NCBI RefSeq assembly: GCF_000372725.1
Contig: NW_005200170.1
Span: 742,364 to 806,363 of the forward strand
Length of the DNA: 64,000 nucleotides
DNA from: Emiliania huxleyi CCMP1516
Taxonomy: Eukaryota; Haptophyta; Isochrysidales; Noelaerhabdaceae
Direction: 5' to 3'
The position numbers were made by a program, and so were the translations under genes. Positions 31,556-42,154 of this stretch are shown here, piece after piece. Every line of letters begins with the position of its first letter. Position 1 is the stretch's first letter. Under the pieces are notes generated by a model, which was not told the DNA's origin, made no database searches, and saw nothing but the letters and a program-made list of their open reading frames with translations.

Positions 31556-33693
31556 TGCCTGGTCCCGCTCAGAGGCGGCGGGCCCGGCTTCAAGAGGCCT
31601 CGCGACGAGTCGCCCGGTCAGAACAGCTGGCGGCGCGCTGAGTCTTGCTGGCGTGACGAGCAAAGACGGCGCGACGAGCCGCGATGGCGCGACGAGCCGC
31701 GATGGCGCGACGAGCGCCCGCCGCCGCCGCCACGGTTGGCGCCTCAGCCGCCTCCGGGCGGTCCGTCGCCCCTGCCACCGCCGCCGAGGACAGGCGGTCC
31801 GCCGCAGTCGCCCTCACGCCGGCCAAATCCGGCAGTGCGCAACGAGCCGCCCTCATCTGGCGGCTCTGCTGCCGGTGGTCAGCTCAATGCCAAGCTACTC
31901 AACGGCCACATCTCGCATGCCAGCAACGCTGACGAGCTGCTTTCGCTCTGCGCTGCCAACAGCACGAGGTTGAATTACATCCACGCTGCGAACCTGTGGA
32001 ACAAACTTGGCAAGCAGCGCATCGAGCGGCGGCACGAGGAGCAGCTGGAGCGGCTGGTGAAGCGCACGCTCGATCTCATACCGTCATGCGAAGCACGCAA
32101 CCTGGCAAACATCGCTCACGGTGCGGCCAAGTGCCGGCTACCAGTGAGTGTGGTGCGCTCGCTCTACGCGGCGGTGGCGGAGGCGGCGGTGCGCGGCGGG
32201 CTGGCTGGCTTCAACCCTCAGGCCCTGGCCAACACGGTGTGGTCGTATGCGACAGCGGGTGTGGCTGCAGACGCGCTGTACGCGGCGGTGGCGGAGGCGG
32301 CGGTGCGCGGCGGGCTGGCTGGCTTCAAACCGCAGGACTTGTCCAACACGGTGTGGGCGTATGCGACAGCGGGCGTGGCTGCAGACGCGCTGTACGCGGC
32401 GGTGGCGGAGGCGGCGGTGCGCGGCGGGCTGGCTGGCTTCAAACCGCAGGCCCTGTCCATCACGGTGTGGGCGTATGCGACAGCGGGCGTGGCTGCAGAC
32501 GCGCTGTACGCGGCGGTGGCGGAGGCGGCGGTGCGCAGCGGGCTGGCTGGCTTCAACGCTCAGAACCTGGCCATGACGGTGTGGGCGTATGCGACAGCGG
32601 GCGTGGCTGCAGACGCTCTGTACGCGGCGGTGGCGGAGGCGGCGGTGCGCAGCGGGCTGGCTGGCTCAACCCTCAGAACCTGGCCATGACGGTGTGGGCA
32701 TATGCGACGGCGGGCGTGGCTGCAGACGCGCTGTACGCGGCGGTGGCGGAGGCGGCGGTGCGCAGCGGGCTGGCTGGCTTCAACCCGCAGGCCCTGGCCA
32801 TGACGGTGTGGGCGTATGCGACAGCGGGCGTGGCTGCAGACGCGCTGTACGCGGCGGTGGCGGAGGCGGCGGTGCGCAGCGGGCTGGCTGGCTTCAACCC
32901 GCAGGCCCTGGCCAACACGGTGTGGTCGTATGCGACAGCGGGTGTGGCTGCAGACGCGCTGTACGCGGCGGTGGCGGAGGCGGCGGTGCGCAGCGGGCTG
33001 GCTGGCTTCAACGCTCAGAACCTGGCCAACATGGTGTGGGCGTATGCGACGGCGGGCCACTACCACCAGGTGCTACTAGCCGATTGCTCGCGCGTTATCA
33101 GCGACTCGCTCGCGCAGAATCCGTCGAGGTGGAGCGAGAACGACCGCTCTCAGCTGCACCAGTGGCAGCTCTGGCTCTTCCTGGAACGCGGCGCAGAAGA
33201 GCAGCAGCATCTCCTCTCGGACTCCCAGCGCCTGCTTTTTCGCGAGGCCATGCAGATGAACGTAGCTCGCCCCTCTGGTTTGCAGCGTTCGGTCTCGGAT
33301 GCCCTTAGCGCCGTCCGGTCCGGCTTCGAGGAAGAGCATCTTGAGCCGCGCACCGGCTACTCGCTCGATCTGGCGCTGCCCTCGTCACGCATCGCGATCG
33401 AGGTGGACGGCCCGTCTCACTTCCTGCTGCCTGACAGCCAAGGCGTGCGCGCGCCCAACGGCCCAACGAAGCTCAAGCGGCGCCTCCTCGCCGCGGCTGG
33501 CTGGAGGGTGATCAGCGTTCCATTCTATGAGTGGGACGGCTTGAACACAGCCAATGAGCGTCAAGCGACAAGCCTACTTGGAGCGAGCGGTCGGCTCGCT
33601 CGATGCGGCAGCGCCACAGGCACCACCGGAAGGATGTACCTCGCTCCCCAGCTGCAGCAGCCCCTCGCTCCCCAGCCCGGTCCAGCAGCCTGA
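31556..33693 (+). CDS. OPR-RAP organelle RNA-binding protein, one frame break
   Basis: Eight 38-residue repeats of the form NPQALANTVWSYATAG followed by VAADALYAAVAEAAVRSGLA (about 32210-33060) have octotricopeptide (OPR) length and pattern. The C-terminus has a RAP domain (IAIEVDGPSHFL, KLKRRLLAAAGWRVISVPFY), typical of proteins acting on chloroplast or mitochondrial RNA. At about 32669 one T is missing (GGCTGGCTCAACCC where the other repeats have GGCTGGCTTCAACCC), shifting the frame. This could be a sequencing error in near-identical repeats or a real inactivating change. No in-frame ATG precedes the repeats; the frame opens at 31556 through an Arg/Asp/Pro-rich region, so a 5' exon is probably missing. 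The 114-bp repeats are almost identical in DNA, so copy number may be wrong in the assembly. Confidence 0.75.
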
Positions 33694-34051
33694 ACGCTAG
33701 TCGCGGTGTGAGAGGACCGTTGTTCGCGCATACGGCTTTTTTACAACACGCTCTCAAGGGTCAGGGTGTGGACAGTGGAGCCCCCGCTCGCACGATGTCG
33801 CAAGGCGCCCGCAACGGTCTCGACACTCGAGCGCGAATGCGGAATGGTCATTCCGCTGGCATATCTTGCGAACGGATCGAAGCGCAAAAAGGACAGTCTT
33901 TGAGGGGGCGGCGTGAAATGCCAGAATTACAAAATGTGTGTCCACGCACCCGACAAACACAACACCGAAGTCTCTTGTATGATCACACCTCGGCCAAATT
34001 TTGTGGCGCCACGCCTGCACCCTCGCCCGCTGACCACCCGCGCCCCCCACA
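33694..34051. other. Convergent intergenic spacer
   Basis: Spacer between the stops of the OPR-RAP gene (+) and the MFS gene (-). I see no gene or repeat in it. Confidence 0.5.
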
Positions 34052-36275
34052 CTACGCTGTCCCGGCCAGCAAGACCCCCGCAGTCTCTGGCAGCGTGGCC
34101 GCGAGCACTGCGCCAAGCAGATTGGCGACGGCGACGCCCGACGCGATGACGGCCATCGGCCGGTCCGCGTAGACCCAACTGGCGGCAGGCACAGAACCGA
34201 GCAGGAAGCACAGCCGCGCGATGGACGCGCCGAGCCCGCGGCTCTCCGTCGGGTACAGCTCGGGGCCGGCGATGCACATCGCCGAGTTCGCGCCTATGGC
34301 ACCGCGGCTCACACGCCTCGCAATCCTGTCACGCTCACGCCAGCGGTGCGGCTGCGCCGAGGGCGCGCCGGTGACGCACGAGCGGGCAAGCATGTTCGAA
34401 AGGAGCACGCCGGTGGAGCCGGCGGCGAGCGGCGCGCCGGCGAGGAGGGAGACACCCGCGAAGGCCATGCTCACGACTTGCACGCCGCGGCGGCCGCCGA
34501 GCAAGCCGAGGGGGCCGCGAGGCGTGTCGACGGCCATCTGCACGAGCAGCGTGCCTGTTCTTGAGTCCTCGCAAGTATGACATGGCATCGTGAGCTGTCG
34601 ACGGCCGGCTGCACGAGCAGCGTGCCGGGCAGCTCCATCGAGCAGATCAGCGCCTGCTGCGCGTAGTCGAAGCTGCACTCGTTGGCGGAGCTGCGCGTCG
34701 CGAGCGCGTTCATCAGAAAGACGCCCGACCAACCGAACCCGCCGACCAAGTTGCAGAGCCAGTGGTTGAGCGTCTGGCGCCGCACGCCGCAGATTGAGGA
34801 CGAGGTGAGCACACCGCCGCCGGTGGTGTGCGGCCTCTTGACCTGCGAATGAATATTGTTGATTAAAGCTGTCGATCAAGCTGTTAATTAGCCATAGGCC
34901 TCGCGACCTGCTCGCCGACAAACGTCTTGATTGCGGCGCGCGAGAGTCGCGTGTCCTTGCTAATCGGCACCACGCGCTGCGACGTCCACTCCACTGGCGT
35001 CGGCGCGCCCTCCAGGCTCCGGCTGCCCACCCCGTCGGCAGAGGAGCCACCTGCAGCCCGGCTCTCCGTGCCGATCTGCTCGGCGCTCAGCGGCGTCACG
35101 CGCGGCGCCACGGCGGCGGGTCTGGTGCCGGCCCCGGCCCGTCCCTCTTCCACCGGCAGCAGCGGCTCGCTCAGGTCGCCCGCCGCCGCCGCCGCCGCCG
35201 CGCCGCCACTGCCTTTGCCGCCGCCGCCGCTCTCGGCGTCGGCGCCGCCGTCGGCGGGCGTGCAAGCCGACGGCTCGGCAAACGGCGTGTACGCGCGGGG
35301 TCCGCCCCGCCCGCCGCCGTTGCCACCTTTGGTCGGGCTGTGGCGCGGCGCCGTGGCGGAGCGGAGCAAGTGGAGGTTGGCCTCGCTCGAGCCGGAGCCG
35401 GAGCCCGAGAGGCGCGCGGCGGCGGTGGCGGCAGCCGGCTTCTTGTGGCGCGGCGCGAGCAGCTTTTTGAGGTGGTGTAGCGCGCCTCCGCGGTTGACGC
35501 TGTCCATGTGGCGGAGCACCCGTTTCGCCTTTGAGCGGCGGCCATGGGCGAGCAGCCAGGAGGGGGACTCGGTCACGCAAGGCAGCACGCACGCCGCGAG
35601 CACCACGGGCATGCTCGTCACCAGCACGAGCCGGCGCCACGGCACAGGCAGAGGGTGTCCACCCTTGCCTCCGCCTGCGTCCGCCTCGTCGTCCTCGGCG
35701 GTGACGGAGAGGACAACCCACGCGAGCAAGACGGTGAGCAGGGTACCACTGGCCCACGCCCACGCGACCGAGTTGAGTGTGCGGCCGCGCGCCGCCGACG
35801 GAGAGAGTTCGGCGAGTAACTCGAAGGGGCAGGTGGCGCCGCTCAAGCCGACGCCCACGAGCGCCTGCAGCAGGACGAGGGTGCCGAAGGTGGGCGCCGC
35901 TGTCGACGCGAGCCCACCGACACTCATGATACAGATGGCGAGCAGCGTGGCCGTGCGCCGCCCAAAGGCATCGGCGCATGCGCCGAAAAGCGGCGTGGTG
36001 ATGCACGAAGCGCCAAACGACGCAGAAGCAATCAAAGCAGCGGCGTCGGGGTCAACGCCAAACGCAGCGCCGGCGCACGGCGGCAGAAAGGCGAGCAGGT
36101 TCGTCTGGATCGACTGTGCCACGACAAAGAGGCTGATGGCGGTGACAGTCCAAAAGTGGAAGGAGCCGCAGCCGATGGCGTCGAGAGCGGCATCCACGTC
36201 GAGGACCGAGGTGCTCTGCAAGTGCTTTGGAGGGGTGGGAGCCGAGGCGGCGCTCGTGCTAGCCTTGTCCGGCAT
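34052..36275 (-). CDS. Major facilitator superfamily transporter (SV2/organic-ion-like)
   Basis: Exons 36275-34908, 34842-34626 and 34554-34052; introns 34907-34843 (GT-AG) and 34625-34555 (GC-AG); about 695 residues. ATG 36296 is an alternative start. The N-terminal DVDAALDAIGCGSFH, the loop motif GACADAFGRRTA between helices 2 and 3, and PFELLAELSPSAARGR are typical of the MFS group containing SV2 and organic-ion transporters. After six helices comes a ~200-residue Gly/Ser/Pro-rich cytoplasmic loop, then the second half with PELYPTESRGLG and LPETAG. Substrate unknown. One stretch in the second half (~34375-34290, VTGAPSAQPHRWRERDRIAR) does not look like membrane protein and may hide another short intron. 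Confidence 0.8.
34525..34625 (-). repeat. GC-AG intron framed by a 30-bp direct repeat
   Basis: 34525-34554 and 34596-34625 are 28/30 identical (core GCACGAGCAGCGTGC on the + strand). The 71-bp period equals the length of the intron 34625-34555. Splicing from the first AG|GC to the second restores GTLLVQMAVDTPRG in frame. Confidence 0.9.
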
Positions 36276-36296
36276 ACACGCTATACGCGTCCACAC

Positions 36297-37881
36297 TCCG
36301 AGAGCGTCGCGATAACGATCCAGCCCCCCCGGAAAAAAATCCTAGGTGCTGACTGCACTCCAAGTGCTCCAAGTGAGTGCGTTCTGGGGATGCAGAGCGT
36401 GCAAAGCGGCTAGGGATGAGGTCGCAAAAGAGGCGCGCGAGGCAAGGAGGAGACGCGGGGAACTGAAAGACTGGGACGACTGGAAACAAGAAGACAGTGA
36501 GCCACCACAGGCGTCGTTGGCGCAGGGGACACTGCGCTGGGGGGTATGCCTAACTTTGGTGCTTTGTGTGGGTCGCGTTCCCTTGGTAGCTGTGTGGCTG
36601 AAGCCCTCGTGCCGCTGGCGTGCCCCCTCCAGCGGCTGGCCCCTCGAGACTGTCGGTGCTTGGCGGGAGGAGCGGGGGAGAGGGAGGCCCGGTGGGAGGA
36701 GAGGGAGAGGGAGGCCCGGTGGGAGGGGAGGGAGAGGGAGGCCGCCTTGGGCTCTTCTCCTCCCCCCTCCCTGGGCTCTTCTCCTCTCCCCTCCCTGGGC
36801 TCTTCTCCCCTCTCCTGCCTGGTACTCTCGGCCTGATTACCGGAGCGTCTGCTGGAGAGCAGACGCTGGGGGGACACTCACGCCCGGAGGCGGTACGCAC
36901 GACCCGGAGGCGTGGGGATGGGGGGGCACAATACGCGCCGCCGCCGCCGTGCCGCCTTCTCCCGCTTTGGCCTCCCCCAGCTGCTTCTCCTCAAATCAAC
37001 CTGTGAGCTTGCGAGGGCGGCGGGGGTGGGAGTGCTCTCGGGCGGCGTGTGCGAGCGCGCGCGGCGCGGGATCTCTCTCGCGAGGGCACGGAGGGTCGGG
37101 TGAGTATCGCTCGCACTATTTCACGTTATATGAGGCGCTGCCCCTGACTGCCTTTGCAAGAACCGCCAGCGGCGGTGGTTGAACCGTTCGCGGTTCGAGC
37201 CGGGTCCCGGTTCGAAACTCGCGTGGAGGGTCGCTTCGCGGTAGCGAACGCGGGCGACGCGAGCGCGTGCGCGGCTGCAAGGCGAGGCGAGGCGAGGCGC
37301 AGGCGCGGCAAGGCGAGGCGGGCGGCGGCGGCGCGCGATCGCTTCTTTTGCTCGGGTGAGGCGTGGCGAGCGCGTCGCGCGGTCGAAGACGGCGCACGCT
37401 GAGAAGTTCTTGCGTTGGTGACCCACCGCGGTGGGGCAGCGAGCCAGAGCAAGAGCGACCTGCCGCATGACGGGTAGACCGCATGACGGGTAAAAAGAAT
37501 TTGCGAGTCGCGGCAGGTGGAACCGCTGGCGCTGGCCGCTGCTGAGAGTGAGGCTGTGGGTGCTCGCGCTGCACATCACCATTCACCTACCTGAGCTGCG
37601 TGCTCTGCTGCTCTGCTTTTGGGGCTGGCGTGCTGGCTGCTCGGTGTGTGTAGCGTGTAGCCACATATGGCAACACACATGCCTCTGTACACACTGTCCC
37701 TCAGGACGCACCTTGTAAATGTTAATGGATAATGCCGCCCGGGAACAACGTGACATACCACCACGACCGGAGTTCCACAATCATCTATATCTATATCTAG
37801 CCCACCCCGCTGGGTGTGGTGCGCGGGCACGTCGGTTGCCCCAACATCGGCGGTGCGCAACGCCCTCTGCCCGGCACCCCT
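36297..37881. other. Intergenic with purine/pyrimidine repeats
   Basis: Between the divergent MFS start and the uL4m 3' end. About 36655-36740 is a GGGAGGCCCGGTGGGAGG repeat; 36750-36830 is a CTCCCTGGGCTCTTCTCCTC repeat. A short charged + strand frame near 36405-36500 (ARDEVAKEAREARRRRGE) might be an exon, but I cannot connect it to anything. Confidence 0.45.
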
Positions 37882-39405
37882 TCAGTTCGCGGCTTGCCAC
37901 TCGCGCAGCACCGCCGACGGCGGCCACGTGCGGCGCGGGAACGGCGCCGGCCCGCCGAGCCGGCTCTCGAGGTCTCGCAGCCCATCCAGCGAGAGCAGGA
38001 GCACCTGCAGCCGAGAGTCGCCGAGATAGGCCGAGACAGACCGAGCATCCCGAGGGGGTGGGGGCCAAGGGGTGTGCCCCAGGCGGGAGGTCTCGAGGTC
38101 TCGAGGTGGGTCTCTCCTTGGCCCCCGTCGGGAGGACAGGTGTAGTCCGTATCGCGAGCGAGAGGCGGGAGGCGCGGGAGGGGGGGGGGGGGGGGGGGGC
38201 ACCGAGTGCGACACCAGCTTGAGCACGCTCACGTCCTTTGCGAGGCACATCGACACGCCCGGGATGTTTCTCGCCGCCAGCCTCGCCGCCGCCTGCGGAC
38301 AGCCTCGGACAGGTCTCGGACAGGTCTCGGACGTGTCTCGGACGTGTCGTGGACATGTCCCGCGCCGCGAGCCTCGCCGCTCGCTCGGCTCCCACGCCCC
38401 AGAGGCGGAACGACACCATCCCATCTCTCCCCACATCTCGAGGCCCAAGAGGCGGAACTTCTCCCCGCACCTCCCCACACCTCCCCACACCTCCCCACAC
38501 CATCCCCATCTGCCCCCCCCCTCTCGCCTGCGACTCGTCGCTCCGGTCGTCACCTGCGCAGCGGTCGTCACCAGGCGCGGCGGGAGGGCGGGTGAGTAGC
38601 GAGGACGGCCCGGCCCCGAGGTGCCCGCGACCTGTCTTGGGATGCTCCTCGTGGCTGATCTCGGCGGATCTCGGCGGATCTCGGCTGATCTCGGCGGATC
38701 TCGGGTGATCTCGGCGCGGCCTCCAACGAGCAGCACTTTGTGCCCTCCGCCCGCGCGCGTGTGCGGGAGCGAGAGGCCGAGCCGCTGCAGCCGCTCGAGC
38801 AGCGCCGACGTCTTCGGCTCGTCGAGCGCCAGCCGCCCCACCAGCAGCAGCGCGCTGCGGCGCAACTTGTCCGACAGCGCGACCTTTGTCCCCGCGTCGA
38901 CCACGCGCCGCGGCAGCGACATCGCAAAGTCGCGCCGCTGCCGCGGGAAGGCGACGCCGCCGCCGCGCCATTGCGGCGCGCGGATGGAGCCCTGGCGCGA
39001 CTTGCCCGTCCCCTTCTGCGGCCGCGGCTTGCGACCGCCGCCACGCACCTCGTGCCGTGACTTGCCGGCGCGGTGCACCTGCTTAAGCGCCGCGTGCTGC
39101 GCGACGACGCAGCGGTGGACGAGGTCGGGCCGCAGCGGGAGGTCCCAGACGTCGGAGCGGAGCAGCGCGATCCCCGCGCGTGCGTCGGCCTGCCCCGCCG
39201 CCGCCTCCCAGTCGCTCACCCACGCCTGCACGTGTGGCTCGGCGGTCGATGGCACGAGTGGAGCGAGCCGCGGCTCAAACGCGTCGTCCCGCCGCGCGTT
39301 GCGCTGCTGAAAGGGGCGGCGCACCGCCCACGACCGCGCGCTCGACGCGAGGCCGCGAAGTAGCCGCCGGGGGCAGGTTTGAGCGACATGGCGCACATAT
39401 GCCAT
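37882..39405 (-). CDS. Mitochondrial large-subunit ribosomal protein uL4
   Basis: Four exons, 39405-38721, 38553-38528 (only 26 nt), 38292-38203 and 38004-37882, give 307 residues. Introns are 38720-38554 and 38527-38293 (both GC-AG) and 38202-38005 (GT-AG). The hallmark uL4 extended loop is present: RAGKSRHEVRGGGRKPRPQK then GKSRQGSIRAPQWRGGGVAF. It is followed by KVLLVGGDDRSDESQ (across the micro-exon) and RLAARNIPGVSMCLAKDVSV. The N-terminus MAYVRHVAQTCPRRLLRGLA is Arg/Ser-rich without acids and fits a mitochondrial presequence; a plastid location is less likely but not excluded. It shares a 76-bp divergent spacer with the GT8 gene. Confidence 0.9.
   Translation of the reverse strand: MAYVRHVAQTCPRRLLRGLASSARSWAVRRPFQQRNARRDDAFEPRLAPLVPSTAEPHVQAWVSDWEAAAGQADARAGIALLRSDVWDLPLRPDLVHRCVVAQHAALKQVHRAGKSRHEVRGGGRKPRPQKGTGKSRQGSIRAPQWRGGGVAFPRQRRDFAMSLPRRVVDAGTKVALSDKLRRSALLLVGRLALDEPKTSALLERLQRLGLSLPHTRAGGGHKVLLVGGRAEITRDPPRSAEIRRDPPRSATRSIPRQVAGTSGPGRPRYSPALPPRLVTTAAQVTTGATSRRREGGGRWGWCGEVWGGVGRCGEKFRLLGLEMWGEMGWCRSASGAWEPSERRGSRRGTCPRHVRDTSETCPRPVRGCPQAAARLAARNIPGVSMCLAKDVSVLKLVSHSVPPPPPPPPAPPASRSRYGLHLSSRRGPRRDPPRDLETSRLGHTPWPPPPRDARSVSAYLGDSRLQVLLLSLDGLRDLESRLGGPAPFPRRTWPPSAVLREWQAAN
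38170..38199 (+). repeat. Poly-G tract in the third uL4m intron
   Basis: A run of about 29 G adjoins the donor of intron 38202-38005; length is likely to be unreliable in sequencing. Confidence 0.9.
38653..38716 (-). repeat. 10-bp minisatellite GATCTCGGCG in the first uL4m intron
   Basis: Six units of GATCTCGGCG on the + strand (CGCCGAGATC on the coding strand), wholly inside intron 38720-38554. The unit is nearly the same as that in PPR intron 28173-28291, in the opposite orientation relative to the gene. Confidence 0.9.
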
Positions 39406-39481
39406 CCGTGCAGATTTTCTTTATTTTCAGTAGTAGTAGAGTTTAAAAAAAATTTTTGGGGCTGGCGCGGGCGACTTACGC
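39406..39481. promoter_or_regulatory. Divergent promoter between uL4m and GT8 genes
   Basis: Only 76 bp separate the two start codons. The spacer is AT-rich against its surroundings and contains TTTAAAAAAAATTTTT, a possible shared core promoter element. Confidence 0.5.
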
Positions 39482-41456
39482 ATGCTCCCGCCAGCCTACA
39501 AGCCGCGGCGATGTCGCCCGGCGCTGGTGCCGGTGCTCATCGCCCCGTTGCTGCTCGCGCTGGTCGCATTCAACGCCTTCACCGTGGCCTCAGCCCGGGC
39601 ACGCCAGCCACACGAGCAGCCTCGTCGGCAGCACGAGCCCGCGGTACCAGCGCGGTCGATGCCAGCGACGCGGTCTCCGCCAGCTGTGCAGATGCCGGCA
39701 CCAGCTGCACCTGCGCCAGCGCCAGCCGCACCTGTGCCGGCGGCTCAGTCGGGACCGCCGCCGCCGCCTGCGGAGAGAATCCACATCGGAGTGTCGACGG
39801 ACGACAAGCAGGACGCGGCGCTCGTTGCGCTGATCAACTCGACGCTCACGCACAACCCGGGCGCCGACATCGCCTTCCACGTCCTCGCACCGCAGCAGGC
39901 GCACGGGCGACTGAGCCACCTGGACGAGCTCTTTCCCGCCGCGACCTTCACGCTGGCCACGCTGGCGCCCTCCGGCGCCGAGGCAAAGATACGGTCGCGC
40001 CTGCGCGCGCTGCGCGGGCGAGAGGCGTGCGACGGCTGCGGCGGCTCGGAGGACGCCGACCGCTCACCCGACGACGAGAGCGAGTACCAGCGCTGGGCGG
40101 TCGCGTATCTGCCGATTCTCTTCCCGCGGCAGCGCCGTCTCCTCTGGCTCCACACTGACGCGCTGGTCCAGGCCTGCCTCCACGCCCGCCTCCACGCCTG
40201 CCTCCACCCTGCCTCCACCCTGCGCCGCTGCCGCCAGCGTATATGCGCCGCTGCGCCGCCACCCCGCCTCCCCGCCCCCATGCTGCAGGCGGACCTGACA
40301 CCTTTGTGGCGCACGCCGCTCGCCGGCAAGCCAGTGGCGGCGGTCGAGGACTGCTCGCGGCCGCTGGAGGGGCTCGTCAACCAGTCGCTGCTCGTGCAGC
40401 TCGCCGCCCCGTCCCAGGCGCTCGACATTCTCTGAGACACCACCGGCTGTTCTTATGCAGATCGCACGCGAGATGCACATGCACATCCGCCCCAACCAGG
40501 CGCTGTAGACTCTCTGTATTGATCACACACCATTCGTTGTCATGCGTATCGCGCGCGCGCACTCGCTCGCGACGTATGCACACACGCCCCCTCCCAGGCG
40601 CCCTCCGGCTGCTCCATCGACCTCGGCGTCCTCGTGGTAGACTTGCGTCAGTGGCAGGCCGCCTCCACCCTCCCGCCTCCTCCGCAGCCCCACCACCGCC
40701 TCTCTACCACCACACCCTCCTCGCCAGAGGACGGCCCCACGCAACGGACGCCCCCACCCCACCACCACCACACAGGCCCTGGACGTCTCCGCTCGCGTCG
40801 ACTATTGGGCCACCATCCACGCGCGCACGCCCGACGCAATCGGCCGGATCTTTGCGCAGCCGCTCGACCCTCGCGCCGCCCTATCGACGGCGGTGCGGGG
40901 CGCGTACGTGCGGCTGGCGCCGCGGTGGAATGTGTTTGGCCTCGGCCGCCGCGCGTACACCCCGCCCGAGCGCGACTATTGGGTGGCGGAGTGGCGACGC
41001 GCGGGGCTCGCTGACCCGTTCGGCGGTGCACCCTCGCCGGTTCGCGCGCTCGCGGCGCCGCGGGGCGGCGAGGGCGATGGGCGCATCCTCCACTTCTCGG
41101 GAGGCGACAAGCCGTGGGCCGGGAACGGCAGCGGCGCGCTCTGCCCCTCCCCCACCAGCCGCACTGGGCTGAGCAGCTGCGCCGCCGAGTGGCCGAGAGC
41201 CACGGCGCTGCCGCGGAAGAAGAGAAGGGCGCCGAGTGAAAAGGCGAGGCGAAGCAACCAGGCGCCGCCGCCGCCGCCGCTGCCACCGCCGCCGCTAGAG
41301 CTGCGCAGGGCTAGCGGGGCCAGGCGAGGCGCACCCGCTTCCGCCAAGCGAGCGGGAGGCAGCCCGGCGACGGCGACGGCGCAGGCTGCTGGGAAGGGCG
41401 CTCTTTCGTCGAAGGACGCTGCGCTGAGAGAGCTGATAGACCGCGAGTTTGAGTGA
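39482..41456 (+). CDS. Glycosyltransferase family 8-like type II membrane protein
   Basis: Exons 39482-40171, 40289-40417, 40598-40657 and 40776-41456 give 519 residues. All three introns (117, 180 and 118 nt) are GC-AG and phase 0. An N-terminal anchor (LVPVLIAPLLLALVAFNAF) and a Pro/Ala stem suggest a Golgi enzyme. The catalytic region has RIHIGVSTDDKQDAALVALI, RRLLWLHTDALVQADLTPLW, GKPVAAVEDC, CSIDLGVLVVDLRQWQ and ILHFSGGDKPW, in the order of GT8/GAUT-like retaining transferases. The usual DxD metal motif (LDTDVVVQ in relatives) reads HTDALVQ here, so metal binding may be altered. The tail is low-complexity Pro/Arg/Ser. Donor and acceptor sugars unknown. Confidence 0.8.
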
Positions 41457-42154
41457 AAAAGGGGGGCGTGAGAATCTTGGTTCTCCGGGGTTGTGCGCAC
41501 AGAGAGGGGAGAATCTCTCCCTCTCAAAAACAAAACTCGTATTTTTGACACCACACGCGCCTGCGCCGCTCTGAGAGGTGCGTGGTGGCCACTGATAGAG
41601 TACTTTATCCGTAGAGTGCGGGCGTGCGGCGTGCGGGCGGACCATGCATCACAGATCACAGATCACACACAGCGTCAGCGACGCTCACAACCTCCTTCTC
41701 GTGAACCGCCACGCAGCGGGGCGACCCAGGCACGGGGACGGCGGACGCGCTTGGGCTTGCCGCTTCCGAATCGCCGCGCGGCCCGCGCTGCGCGCATCTG
41801 ACGCAACCAAGCGCCACGGCTACTCTGTACAGGGGCACCCCCCACGATCTCGATCTCCGCACACCCTCCGTGGGAGACAGAGCGAAGACTCAAAACGTAC
41901 AAGAGAGTCGCACCTCCAGCGGTCCGGCGGTGTCGCAGAACCCCAGGGGCCACGGACATCCGCGGGCATATTCGCGGATCGCGCACGCACGGGGGTCGCA
42001 TGCATGTGCGCAGCGCGATTATTCGCGCGGCGATGTGTGGGGGGCACTAGTATAATACGCTGTGCGCAAGCCTGCGCTCTCGTCACAACCTCGTCATCGC
42101 CGGCGCTTTGTGTTGACGTCGCCTTGCTATGCGATGTTTTGCACAATGCCGCCG
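41457..42154. other. Intergenic spacer
   Basis: Between the convergent 3' ends of the GT8 (+) and BPI-like (-) genes. The frames present are Arg/Pro-rich shadows; I see no feature. Confidence 0.5.

Noticed and set aside
32218-33066. - strand repeat frames across the OPR region
   Set aside because: Mirror images of the 114-bp OPR repeats; the + frame has the OPR pattern and RAP domain.
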